Assembly (NCBI RefSeq): GCF_031844705.1
Contig: NZ_CP134609.1
Coordinates: forward strand, 6,138,001 to 6,202,000
DNA length: 64,000 bases
Direction: 5' to 3'
Origin: Streptomyces sp. ITFR-16
Lineage (GTDB): Bacteria > Actinomycetota > Actinomycetes > Streptomycetales > Streptomycetaceae
Part shown: in pieces, positions 1 to 8,215 of the stretch
Layout: every line of letters starts with the position of its first letter
Numbering within the stretch: position 1 is the stretch's first letter
The notes under the pieces: generated by a model
The model's database searches: none
What the model saw: the letters and a program-made list of their open reading frames with translations, nothing else
Told to the model about the DNA's origin: nothing
Translations under genes and position numbers: made by a program

Positions 1-462
1 GGATCGGTGGAGTTCGTTCCGCAGGACGAGAGCGGCCACCCCGACCTCGACGCCCTGCTCACCGGCCTCGCCCCGGGCACCCAGGTCTACTGCTGCGGCC
101 CCGAACCCCTGCTCGCCGCCGTCGAGGAACGCCACCCCGGCGCCCGCACCGAACGCTTCGCCGCGCCCGCCGCCCCGGCGCGCGACGGCGAGGACACCGG
201 CTTCGAGGTCGTCTGCTCCCGCACCGGACGCACCGTCGAGGTCGGCCCGGACACCTCCGTGCTCGACGCCCTGGAGAGCGCGGGCCTCCCCGTCGCCTCC
301 TCCTGCCGCGACGGCATCTGCGGCACCTGCGAGACCAAGGTCCTCGAAGGCACCCCCGACCACCGGGACTTCCTGCTCACCGACAGCGAACGCGAGTCCG
401 GCGCGTCGATGATGCTCTGCGTCTCCCGGGCCCGCACCCCCCGCCTCGTCCTCGACCTCTGA
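1..462 (+). CDS. PDR/VanB-type oxygenase reductase, C-terminal part (5' end outside window)
   Basis: This is the electron-transfer component of a Rieske oxygenase system. It passes electrons from NAD(P)H through FMN to a plant-type 2Fe-2S ferredoxin domain. The reading frame is open to the window edge, so the flavin domain and true start lie upstream. Visible first is the end of the NAD-binding domain, with YCCGPEPLL around bases 88-114. A ferredoxin domain follows, with the cluster cysteines in SCRDGICGTC (bases about 301-330) and the fourth in MMLC (about 409-420). Placing the 2Fe-2S domain at the C-terminus is the phthalate dioxygenase reductase arrangement. The oxygenase lies two genes downstream, so they are probably partners. 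The substrate cannot be deduced. Confidence 0.9.
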   Translation, partial: GSVEFVPQDESGHPDLDALLTGLAPGTQVYCCGPEPLLAAVEERHPGARTERFAAPAAPARDGEDTGFEVVCSRTGRTVEVGPDTSVLDALESAGLPVASSCRDGICGTCETKVLEGTPDHRDFLLTDSERESGASMMLCVSRARTPRLVLDL

Positions 463-484
463 ACCGCCCCCGAAGGGAGCCGGC

Positions 485-715
485 ATGACCAGCCCGACCC
501 ACGCCCAGTACCTCGACCCGCACCAGTCACGCACCGCCGAACCCACCCCGTACGAGAAGAAGCTCGCCGCGGAGATCGAAGAGGTCTTCGGCAGCGGAGC
601 CCACGACCTGCCGGGGCTCGTCGCCGGACTCAACGCCCGCGACCTGCCCGCACCCGACGGCAGCCCGTGGACCGAGGAAACCTTCCGCACCGAGATGCGC
701 CGACTGGGAGCGTGA
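485..715 (+). CDS. Small recombinase-like helix-turn-helix protein in oxygenase operon
   Basis: A 76-residue acidic protein sits 22 bp after the reductase gene and 7 bp before the oxygenase gene. A GGGAG ribosome site lies just upstream of its ATG. Its C-terminal half (roughly LPGLVAGLNARDLPAPDG and then WTEETFRTEMRRLG) looks like the small helical domain of serine-recombinase C-terminal regions. In those, a 'round of arguments, then W-x-x-x-x-V' helix-turn-helix is typical. NCBI names such proteins 'recombinase-like helix-turn-helix domain'. I recall relatives beside phthalate-type oxygenases. The role is unknown: it could be a local regulator or an accessory subunit. It is clearly not an active recombinase, because no catalytic domain is present. 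Confidence 0.75.
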   Translation: MTSPTHAQYLDPHQSRTAEPTPYEKKLAAEIEEVFGSGAHDLPGLVAGLNARDLPAPDGSPWTEETFRTEMRRLGA

Positions 716-722
716 CACCGCC

Positions 723-1793
723 ATGACCACCGACACCGCCACCCCGGTCCGGCCGGGCACCCCCGTGCGGCCCTCCGAGGTCGCCCGCCCCGGCGACCGC
801 ACCGCCGACCGCCTCTTCGCCACCGGCATCCGCAACCAGTGGTACGCGGTCTGCCCCTCGGACTTCGTCCCCGCCGGCGGAATGAAACGGCTCACCCTCC
901 TCGGCGAGGAGTGGCTGCTCTTCCGCCGCGCCGACGGCACCCTCCACATGCTGGAGGACCGCTGCCCCCACCGGGGCGCGCGCCTCTCCCTCGGCAAGCA
1001 CCTCGGGGACCGCATCGCCTGCTGGTACCACGGCGTCCAGGTCGACGGCACCGGCACCGTCGCGGCCGTCCCCGGCCTGCCCGGCTGCAATCTGGAGGGC
1101 AAACAGCTCGTCGCCGCACCCCACCTCGTCGAGACCGGCGGCGCGATCCTCGCGTACTTCGGCGACAGCACCCACGCCGAGCCGGTGCCGCTCACCCTCC
1201 CGGAACAGCTCACCGACCCCGGCACCACCGCGTTCCTCTGCTATGCCGAGTGGAACGTCAACTGGCGCTACGCCGTGGAGAACCTGCTCGACCCGATGCA
1301 CGGGTCGTTCCTCCACCGGGACTCGCACAGCATGGCCGAGGGCCAGACCACCGCGCGCTTCCGCATCCGCGAGACCGAGCGGGGCTTCTTCTTCGAGAAG
1401 ACCGACCAGAGCGGGGTCAACTTCGACTGGGTCGAGCTCTGCCGCACCGGCGTCGACTGGGTCGACCTCACCATCCCGTACCCGCCGACGGCCGGGCCCG
1501 GCGGCCCGTTCGGCATCGTCGGCATGGCCACCCCCATCGACGAGGACCGCTGCGCCGTCTTCTTCTGGCGCTACCGCAAGGTCACCGGCTGGCAGCGCGA
1601 CACCTGGCGCTTCCTGTACCGGACACTGCTGGAGGACCGCCACTGGGAGGTGCTCGAACAGGACCGCGTCATGCTGGAGGACCTGCGCAGCGACGCCGAC
1701 CAGGCGGAGAACCTCTACCAGCACGACCTGGGCGTGGTCCGTGTCCGCCGCATGTACCGCACGGAGGCGGAGGCCCAGGCAACGGGATCCTGA
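723..1793 (+). CDS. Rieske 2Fe-2S aromatic ring-hydroxylating/demethylating oxygenase subunit
   Basis: This is the terminal oxygenase of the operon, 356 residues long, which is typical of the phthalate/vanillate-type (group I) oxygenases. The Rieske cluster ligands are C81 and H83 (RCPHRGA) and C100 and H103 (CWYHG). The mononuclear iron site is the ENLLDPMHGSFLH segment near residues 183-195. It has the family's N-x-x-D-x-x-H-x(4)-H spacing. It receives electrons from the upstream reductase. Such enzymes hydroxylate or O-demethylate aromatic or heterocyclic acids; the actual substrate is not predictable. The gene is the last of its operon and converges with the marR gene. Confidence 0.93.
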   Translation: MTTDTATPVRPGTPVRPSEVARPGDRTADRLFATGIRNQWYAVCPSDFVPAGGMKRLTLLGEEWLLFRRADGTLHMLEDRCPHRGARLSLGKHLGDRIACWYHGVQVDGTGTVAAVPGLPGCNLEGKQLVAAPHLVETGGAILAYFGDSTHAEPVPLTLPEQLTDPGTTAFLCYAEWNVNWRYAVENLLDPMHGSFLHRDSHSMAEGQTTARFRIRETERGFFFEKTDQSGVNFDWVELCRTGVDWVDLTIPYPPTAGPGGPFGIVGMATPIDEDRCAVFFWRYRKVTGWQRDTWRFLYRTLLEDRHWEVLEQDRVMLEDLRSDADQAENLYQHDLGVVRVRRMYRTEAEAQATGS

Positions 1794-1879
1794 CACCAGC
1801 GGGGGTGTCCTCCTTCCAGGCCCGTCCGGCGACTGAGGACACCACCCGCACCAGGGCCTCCGTGCCCCCCGCGGAGGGT

Positions 1880-2392
1880 CTACTCCCCGCCCTCCGCCGC
1901 CAGCACGGACCGCTCCAGCTTCTCCAGCAACCGCGCAAGCTCACCGCACTCCGCCTCCGACAACCCCGCCAGCATCCGCCGCTCGTTGTCCAGATGCTCC
2001 GAGAACAGCGCGTCGATCAGCGACAGCCCCTCGTCCGTCAGCCGCGAGTGCACCACCCGCCGGTCCTGCGGATCCCGCTCCCGCCGGATCAGCCCGTCCT
2101 TCTCCAGCCGGTCGATCCGCAGCGTCACGCCCGCCGAGCTGATCAGCCCCGAGTCGGCCAGCTCACCCGCCGTACGGCGAAACGGCTTCCCCGCCCGCCG
2201 CAGCGCGGTCAGCACGTCGAACCCGGCCATCGAAAGGCCCCGGCGCTCCACCGGCCGCGAGATCGCCGCGCTGTACCGGAGGAACGCCCGGTGCAGCCGG
2301 CCGAACACCTCCAGCGGAGCCGTGTCCAGCTCGGGCCGCTCCCGCCGCCAGTCCGCCACGATCGACGCGACCGCGTCCCCGTCCTTCGCCAT
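1880..2392 (-). CDS. MarR family transcriptional regulator
   Basis: A 170-residue winged helix-turn-helix regulator. The recognition region reads AGFDVLTALRRAGKPFRRTAGELADSGLIS-type, followed by the wing RLEKDGLIRRERDPQDRR, the standard MarR signature. I chose the ATG at 2392 because GGAGG lies about 10 nt upstream; the GTG at 2401 is almost on top of that Shine-Dalgarno. The gene converges with the Rieske operon and is divergent from pepN. A near-perfect palindrome in the shared upstream region (2423-2439) is a plausible autoregulatory operator. Its ligand may be an aromatic acid given the neighbouring oxygenase, but this is inference. Confidence 0.93.
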   Translation of the reverse strand: MAKDGDAVASIVADWRRERPELDTAPLEVFGRLHRAFLRYSAAISRPVERRGLSMAGFDVLTALRRAGKPFRRTAGELADSGLISSAGVTLRIDRLEKDGLIRRERDPQDRRVVHSRLTDEGLSLIDALFSEHLDNERRMLAGLSEAECGELARLLEKLERSVLAAEGGE

Positions 2393-2422
2393 CCCGGGCA
2401 CACCTCCGTACAGCTACACCAT

Positions 2423-2439
2423 GGGTAAGAATCTTAGCC
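2423..2439. promoter_or_regulatory. Putative MarR operator palindrome
   Basis: TAAGA-A-TCTTA (2426-2436) is an 11-bp perfect inverted repeat around a central A. It is extended by GG/CC pairs with one mismatch. It lies about 31 bp upstream of the marR ATG and about 73 bp upstream of pepN. It is also strikingly AT-rich for this genome. Its size and position are typical of MarR dimer sites. Confidence 0.55.
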
Positions 2440-2511
2440 CTCAAAGGTTCCGGCAAGGCCCGGCCGGTCCGTCCCGAACCCGGCTGCACCGGGACCACCG
2501 CATACGGCAGC

Positions 2512-5022
2512 ATGGCCCCCATGTCCGTACTGATGCGCGATGAAGCGCAGGCCCGAGCCCAGTTCCTCGACGTACAGCGGTACACGATCGCACTCGATCT
2601 CACCGCGGGGGAGGAGACCTTCGACTCCCGTACCGTCATCCAGTTCACCGCTCGCGCGGCCGGCGACACCTTCGTCGAGCTGAAGCCCGCCGTCCTGCGC
2701 TCGATCAGCCTCGACGGGCAGCCGCTGGACCCCGCTGAGCTCGACGGGAACCGGTACCCCCTGACCGGCCTCACCGCCGGCGGCCACGAACTGCACGTCG
2801 ACGCCGCCATGCACTACTCCCGCACCGGCGAAGGCATGCACCGCTTCACCGACCCCAGCGACAACGAGACCTACGTCTACACCCAGCTGTTCATGGAGGA
2901 CGTCCAGCGCGTCTTCGCCGCCTTCGACCAGCCGGACCTCAAGTCCGTGTTCGACCTCACGGTCACCGCGCCCGAAGGCTGGAGCGTCCTCGGCAACGGC
3001 ATCGCCCACCACCGGGGCGACGGCCGCTGGACCCTCGCCCCCACCCCGCTGATCTCCACCTATCTCGTCGCCGTCGCCGCGGGCCCCTGGCACTCCGTGA
3101 CCACCGAGCACGCCGGACTGCCCTTCGGCCTCCACTGCCGCCGCTCCCTCGCCCCGTACCTCGACGCCGACGCGGACGAGATCCTCGGCATCACCCGGGC
3201 CTGCTTCGACCGGTTCCAGGAGAAGTTCGACGAGCCGTACCCCTTCGACTCCTACGACCAGGCCTTCGTCCCGGAGTTCAACGCGGGCGCCATGGAGAAC
3301 CCCGGACTCGTCACCTTCCGCGACGAGTTCGTCTACCGCTCCGCCGTCACCGAGACCGAGCGCCAGACCCGCGGCATGGTCATCGCCCACGAGATGGCCC
3401 ACATGTGGTTCGGCGACCTCGTCACCCTCGCCTGGTGGGACGACATCTGGCTCAACGAGTCCTTCGCCGAGTACATGGGCTACCAGACCCTCGCCGAGGC
3501 CACCCAGTACACCGACACCTGGGTCGACTTCGGCGTCGCCCGCAAGGGCTGGGGATACGACGCGGACCAGCGCCCCTCCACCCACCCCGTCGCCCCCGAC
3601 CCCGCCGACGTCCCCGACACCGCGTCCGCGCTGCTCAACTTCGACGGCATCTCCTACGCCAAGGGCGCCTCCGCGCTGCGCCAGCTCGTCGCCTGGCTCG
3701 GCGAGAAGGACTTCCTGGCCGGTATCAACGCCCACTTCGCCCGCCACAGGTTCGGCAACGCCACCCTCGCCGACTTCATCGACAACCTCGCCTCCGCCAC
3801 CGACCGCGACGTCCACGCCTGGGCCGAGCAGTGGCTGCGCACCACCGGCGTCGACACCCTCACCGCGCGGGTCGAGGAGGCCGACACCAGCTGGTCGCTC
3901 GCCGTCGACCGGCAGGGCACCCGCCCCCACCGCATCAGCGTCGGCACCTACGACCTCGCGCTGGACACCCAGCCCGGCCGCGTCCCGCTCGTCCTGCGCG
4001 ACCGCTTCGACACCGGCATCCCCCAGGACGGCCCGCTCACCCGCCCCGGCGGCCGCCCCGCCCTCGTCGTCCTCAACGACGAGGACCTCACCTACGCCAA
4101 GATCCGGCTCGACGCGGGCTCCTGGGACACCGTCCTGGCCGGCCTCTCCGGCGTCCCCGACGCGCTCACCCGGGCCGTCATCTGGAACGCCGCCCGCGAC
4201 ATGGTCCGCGACGGCGAACTCGCCCCCGCCACCTACCTCGAAGCGGCCCGCACCCACCTGCCCCACGAGACCGACCTGGCCCTCCTCCAAGGCGTCCTCG
4301 CCTTCGCCGACGGCCAGATCGCCGCCCGCTACGTGGCCCCCGAGGACCGGCCCGCCGCGCTCACCACGCTCACCGCCCTGTGCCGCGACCTGATCCGCCG
4401 CACCGAGGACGGCAGCCGGCCCGGCCTGCGCCTCACCGCCGTCCGCCACCTCATCGACGCCGCCACCCAGCCCGACACCATCCAGGGCTGGCTGGCCGAC
4501 GGCACCGTCCCCGGCGGACCCGAACTCGACCCCGAGCTGCGCTGGCGGATCCTGACCCGCCTCGCCGTACTCGGCGCCGTCGACGAGACCGCCATCGCCG
4601 CCGCGCTCGACGCCGACCCCAGCGCGACCGGCCAGGAGGGCGCCGCCCGCTGCCGCGCCGCGCTGCCCACCGCCGAGGCCAAGGCCGCCGCCTGGGACGC
4701 CCTGTTCCACGACGACAGCCTCTCCAACTACCTCTTCACCGCCACCGCCCAGGGCTTCTGGCAGCCCGAACAGACCGACCTCGTACGGGCATACGTGCCC
4801 CGCTACTACGCCGAGGCCGCAGCACTCGCCGACCGCCGGGGCCCCGCCATCGCCGAGGCCGCCGGGCGCTACGCCTTCCCGGCCGACGCCGTCGACGCCG
4901 ACAGCCTCCGCCTCGGCGAACAGGCCCTCGCCGGCGAGGACCTCAGCCCCGCCCTGCGCCGCAAACTGATCGACCAGATCGACGACCTGCGCCGCGCCCT
5001 CGCCGTACGCGAAGCCCACTGA
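2512..5022 (+). CDS. pepN: Aminopeptidase N (M1 family zinc metallopeptidase)
   Basis: This is a cytosolic exopeptidase of 836 residues that removes N-terminal amino acids from peptides. The exopeptidase motif GAMEN is at residues 259-263. The zinc site is HEMAH at 293-297 with the third ligand E316 in NESFAEYMGY. The length and the C-terminal ERAP1-like helical domain (about 530-830) fit actinobacterial PepN. No signal peptide is present. ATGs at 2512 and 2521 are both possible; neither has a strong ribosome site. A GC-rich hairpin follows the gene (5052-5087), so it appears monocistronic. Confidence 0.96.
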   Translation: MAPMSVLMRDEAQARAQFLDVQRYTIALDLTAGEETFDSRTVIQFTARAAGDTFVELKPAVLRSISLDGQPLDPAELDGNRYPLTGLTAGGHELHVDAAMHYSRTGEGMHRFTDPSDNETYVYTQLFMEDVQRVFAAFDQPDLKSVFDLTVTAPEGWSVLGNGIAHHRGDGRWTLAPTPLISTYLVAVAAGPWHSVTTEHAGLPFGLHCRRSLAPYLDADADEILGITRACFDRFQEKFDEPYPFDSYDQAFVPEFNAGAMENPGLVTFRDEFVYRSAVTETERQTRGMVIAHEMAHMWFGDLVTLAWWDDIWLNESFAEYMGYQTLAEATQYTDTWVDFGVARKGWGYDADQRPSTHPVAPDPADVPDTASALLNFDGISYAKGASALRQLVAWLGEKDFLAGINAHFARHRFGNATLADFIDNLASATDRDVHAWAEQWLRTTGVDTLTARVEEADTSWSLAVDRQGTRPHRISVGTYDLALDTQPGRVPLVLRDRFDTGIPQDGPLTRPGGRPALVVLNDEDLTYAKIRLDAGSWDTVLAGLSGVPDALTRAVIWNAARDMVRDGELAPATYLEAARTHLPHETDLALLQGVLAFADGQIAARYVAPEDRPAALTTLTALCRDLIRRTEDGSRPGLRLTAVRHLIDAATQPDTIQGWLADGTVPGGPELDPELRWRILTRLAVLGAVDETAIAAALDADPSATGQEGAARCRAALPTAEAKAAAWDALFHDDSLSNYLFTATAQGFWQPEQTDLVRAYVPRYYAEAAALADRRGPAIAEAAGRYAFPADAVDADSLRLGEQALAGEDLSPALRRKLIDQIDDLRRALAVREAH

Positions 5023-5051
5023 CCGGAGCACCGCACCGCCGCACCACCCGT

Positions 5052-5087
5052 GCCCGGCCCGCCCTCACCACCGAGGGCGGGCCGGGC
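5052..5087 (+). terminator. Hairpin terminator after pepN
   Basis: A 15-bp perfect stem (GCCCGGCCCGCCCTC and its complement) encloses a 6-nt loop, 30 bp after the pepN stop. No U-tract follows, which is common for Streptomyces terminators. Confidence 0.7.
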
Positions 5088-5264
5088 ACTCCCGTATCCA
5101 CAGCCGTACGTCCCCGCCCATACCATCCCGCCCCCGCCCGGCCCGGCCCCATCGGCCCACCGTCCCCCGTTCGAGTTCAGATCACGGGGCTCCCCGGCAG
5201 CGCCCCCCGAAACCCGGACAAGCTGGCATGTCCACCCATGCGCACCCGAAGGGGCCACCCACCC

Positions 5265-6731
5265 ATGCCCACCCCACCCCTCGCCGGATCCACCCCGGGC
5301 CCCGCCGCCCTGCGCCCCCTCCTCGACACCGTCCTCACCGCACTCCAGGAGGGCGCCCGCCGCCGCGACGGCCCGCTGCCCGCCGGCGGACCCGACACGG
5401 TCACCGCCGCCCTGCGCACCGTCCTGGACCCCGTCATCCCGGAGCACGGCACCGGCGCCCACCACGCCCTCGCCGCCCTCGTCGGGGCCCTCACCGAAGG
5501 CGCCGCCGACCCCGCCGACCCGCTCTGCGCCGCCCACCTCCACACCCCGCCCCTCGCCGTCGCCGCTGCGGCCGACCTCGCCGCGTCGGCCCTCAACCCC
5601 TCCATGGACTCCTGGGACCAGGCCCCCGCCGCATCCGCCCTGGAAGCCGGCACCACCGCCGCGCTCGCCGCCGAGATCTACCCCCACCACACCGCGCCCG
5701 ACGCCCTCGTCACCACCGGCGGCACCGAGGCCAACCAACTCGCCCTCCTCCTCGCCCGCGAACGCCACGGCCCCGTCCGCACCGTCACCGGCGCCAACGC
5801 CCACCACAGCATCACCCGCGCCGCCTGGCTCCTCGGCCTGCCCGAACCCGTCACCGTGCCCGCCCCCACCGGCACCCTCGACCTCGCCGCGCTCGACGAC
5901 ACCCTCGCCCGGCTCCGGGGTCAGGGCCCCGTGCTCGTCACCGCCACCGCCGGCACCACCGACACCGGGCAGATCGACCCCCTCGCCGAGATCGCGGACC
6001 TGTGCACCCGCCACGGCGCCGAACTCCACATCGACGCCGCCTACGGCGGACCGCTCCTGTTCAGCCCCACCCACCGGCACCAGGTCCACGGCCTCCACCG
6101 CGCCCACAGCGTCACCCTCGACCTGCACAAACTCGGCTGGCAGCCCGCCTCGGCCGGCATCCTCGCCGTCCCCGACCGCCACCACCTCGACGCACTCCAC
6201 CACCGCGCGCCCTACCTCAACGCCGACGACGACACCGAGGCCGGCCTGCCCGACCTCCTCGGCCGCTCCCTGCGCACCACCCGCCGCCCCGACGTACTCA
6301 AGATCGCGGTCACCCTCCAGGCCCTCGGCCGCACCGGCCTCGCCGACCTCGTCGACCGCACCTGCGCCGCCGCGCACCACCTCGCCGACCTCGTCACCAA
6401 GGCCCCGGGCCTCGACCTCTACGACCGCCCCACCATCAGCACCGTCCTCTTCCGCCCCACGGACGCCGACGACCGCACCGTCGCCGCCATCCGCCGCGCG
6501 CTCCTGACCGGCGGCCACGCCGTACTCGGCCGCACCCGCGCGCACGGCCGCCTCTGGCTCAAGGCGACCCTCCTCAACCCGTACACCACCCCCGACGACC
6601 TGCAACGGCTCCTCGGCCTCGTCACCGAAGCCCTCGTCACCGAAGCCCTCGCCACCGAAAGCCCCGTCACCGAGACCTCCGCCGCCGCAGACCCCGCCAC
6701 CGCGACCCAGGAAGGCAGCTCCCTCCGATGA
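5265..6731 (+). CDS. PLP-dependent group II decarboxylase, DesA-like (probable lysine/diamino acid decarboxylase)
   Basis: A fold-type I pyridoxal-phosphate enzyme of 488 residues. TTGGTEANQ binds the cofactor phosphate, HIDAAYGGPL contains the cofactor aspartate, and the Schiff-base lysine is K289 in DLHKLGWQP. The group resembles DesA, which makes cadaverine from lysine as the first step of desferrioxamine synthesis. The substrate assignment rests on coupling with the N-hydroxylase, whose ATG overlaps this stop codon (ATGA). ATG 5238 is an alternative start; GAAGGGG lies upstream of 5265. The C-terminus carries a four-fold LVTEA-like repeat (6618-6677) outside the catalytic fold. No iron-box-like sequence (TTAGGTTAGGCTAACCTAA type) is visible upstream, unlike classical des operons. 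Confidence 0.82.
   Translation: MPTPPLAGSTPGPAALRPLLDTVLTALQEGARRRDGPLPAGGPDTVTAALRTVLDPVIPEHGTGAHHALAALVGALTEGAADPADPLCAAHLHTPPLAVAAAADLAASALNPSMDSWDQAPAASALEAGTTAALAAEIYPHHTAPDALVTTGGTEANQLALLLARERHGPVRTVTGANAHHSITRAAWLLGLPEPVTVPAPTGTLDLAALDDTLARLRGQGPVLVTATAGTTDTGQIDPLAEIADLCTRHGAELHIDAAYGGPLLFSPTHRHQVHGLHRAHSVTLDLHKLGWQPASAGILAVPDRHHLDALHHRAPYLNADDDTEAGLPDLLGRSLRTTRRPDVLKIAVTLQALGRTGLADLVDRTCAAAHHLADLVTKAPGLDLYDRPTISTVLFRPTDADDRTVAAIRRALLTGGHAVLGRTRAHGRLWLKATLLNPYTTPDDLQRLLGLVTEALVTEALATESPVTETSAAADPATATQEGSSLR
6618..6677 (+). repeat. Four 15-bp tandem repeats inside the decarboxylase C-terminus
   Basis: Four consecutive 15-nt units, the first two identical (CTCGTCACCGAAGCC) and the next two diverged, encode LVTEA LVTEA LATES PVTET. 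They lie in frame just before the stop codon. This is the kind of slippage-prone tail that varies in copy number between strains. Confidence 0.85.
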
Positions 6732-8137
6732 CCGACCGGCCCACCCCCGAGACCGATCAGCCACACGACCTCGTCGGCATCGGCATCGGCCCCTTCAACC
6801 TCTCCCTCGCCGCGCTCGCCCACGGCATCCCCGGCCCGATCGCCGCCACCTTCTACGAGCAGCGCCCCGCCTTCCACTGGCACCCCGGCCTCCTCATCGA
6901 GGGCGCCAGCCTCCAGGTCCCCTTCCTGGCCGACCTCGTCACCCTCGCCGACCCCACCAGCCCCTGGAGCTTCCTCAACTACCTGCGCACCCGCGACCGC
7001 CTCTACCCCTTCTACTTCGCCGAGCGCTTCCACATCCAGCGCGCCGAGTACGACGCCTACTGCCGCTGGGTCAGCGAACAGCTCCCCGGCCTGCACTTCG
7101 GCCACCAGGTCGACGCCATCCGCTGGAACGCCGAACGCGCCCACTTCGAGGTCGACTTCACCCAGCTCGACGCCCAGGGCGAAGCCGAGTCGCTCGGCCG
7201 CGCGCACACCCGCCACATCGCCCTCGGCATCGGCACCGAGCCCCACATCCCCGAGCCCCTCAAACCCCTCGCCGACGCCGGATCCGTCCCCGTCATCCAC
7301 TCCGCCGACTACCTCCACCACCGCAGCCGCCTCCTCGAAGCCGGACACATCACCGTCATCGGGTCCGGCCAGTCCGGCGCCGAGATCTTCCTCGACCTGC
7401 TGCGCGCCCGCCCCGCCGGCCGCGAACAGCTCCACTGGCTGGCCCGCACCCCGGCCTTCGCCCCCATGGAGTACTCCAAGCTCGGGCTCGAACACTTCAC
7501 CCCCGACTACACCCGCTACTTCCACGCACTGCCCGAAGCCGTACGCGACACACTCGTCCCCCAGCAGTGGCAGCTCCACAAGGGCATCGACCACGACACC
7601 ATCGCCGCCATCCACGACGAGCTCTACCGCCGCACCCTCCACGGCGGCTGGCCCGACGCCACCCTCACCCCCGGCGTGGCCGTACGCACCGCCGGACGCG
7701 TCGCCAACACCCGCGTCGAACTCCACCTCGAACACACCGAGCAGGGCACCCGCAGCCGCCTCACCACCGACGCCGTCGTCCTCGCCACCGGCTACCGCGA
7801 ACGCCCCCTCGGCCGGATCCTCGAAGGCCTCGCCCCGCATCTGCGCCACGACAGCGCCGGCCGGCCCCGCATCGACGAGCGCTACCGCCTCGGCCTCGAC
7901 CCCTCCGTCACCGGCCACATCTACGTACAGAACGCCGAACGGCACACCCACGGCGTCGGCGCCCCCGACCTGGGCCTCGCCGCCTGGCGCAGCGCCGCCA
8001 TCCTCAACGACCTCACCGGCACCACCCCATACCCCCTGCCGGAGCGCACCGCCTTCACCACCTTCGGCCTGGCGCCGCACACCCCGGGCATCCCCGCGCA
8101 GAACACCGCGCTCATCCCTCTCGCCCAGAGCAACTGA
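6728..8137 (+). CDS. Lysine/ornithine/diamine N-monooxygenase, DesB-like (SidA/IucD/PvdA family)
   Basis: A 469-residue flavin N-hydroxylase. The FAD-binding glycines are in GIGIGPFNLSLA near residue 18. The substrate and cofactor region is FHWHPG...LQVPFLADLVT. The NADPH-binding motif is VIGSGQSGAEIF around residue 218, and ATGYRE near residue 355 is the family's usual late motif. Length and motifs fit DesB (cadaverine N-hydroxylase) or IucD/PvdA. It is coupled by ATGA overlap to the decarboxylase, which suggests it acts on the decarboxylated diamine. The next gene is convergent and unrelated, so the acyltransferase (desC) and NIS synthetase (desD) are absent here. Confidence 0.88.
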   Translation: MTDRPTPETDQPHDLVGIGIGPFNLSLAALAHGIPGPIAATFYEQRPAFHWHPGLLIEGASLQVPFLADLVTLADPTSPWSFLNYLRTRDRLYPFYFAERFHIQRAEYDAYCRWVSEQLPGLHFGHQVDAIRWNAERAHFEVDFTQLDAQGEAESLGRAHTRHIALGIGTEPHIPEPLKPLADAGSVPVIHSADYLHHRSRLLEAGHITVIGSGQSGAEIFLDLLRARPAGREQLHWLARTPAFAPMEYSKLGLEHFTPDYTRYFHALPEAVRDTLVPQQWQLHKGIDHDTIAAIHDELYRRTLHGGWPDATLTPGVAVRTAGRVANTRVELHLEHTEQGTRSRLTTDAVVLATGYRERPLGRILEGLAPHLRHDSAGRPRIDERYRLGLDPSVTGHIYVQNAERHTHGVGAPDLGLAAWRSAAILNDLTGTTPYPLPERTAFTTFGLAPHTPGIPAQNTALIPLAQSN

Positions 8138-8153
8138 ACGCCCCCGGGCACGC

Positions 8154-8200
8154 GAAAGGCGGACGCCCGCCTCCCCGGAGGAAGCGGGCGCCCGCCTTTC
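8154..8200. terminator. Bidirectional hairpin terminator
   Basis: GAAAGGCGGACGCCCGC pairs with GCGGGCGCCCGCCTTTC with one internal mismatch. It lies between the convergent N-hydroxylase and nucleotidase genes, with an A run on one side and a T run on the other, so it could serve both strands. Confidence 0.8.
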
Positions 8201-8215
8201 ACCTGCGTGCGACGC

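Noticed and set aside
5088..5264. Iron-box (DmdR1/IdeR) site upstream of the decarboxylase
   Set aside because: Scanned for a TTAGGTTAGGCTAACCTAA-like palindrome and found none; the region lacks the AT-rich core entirely.
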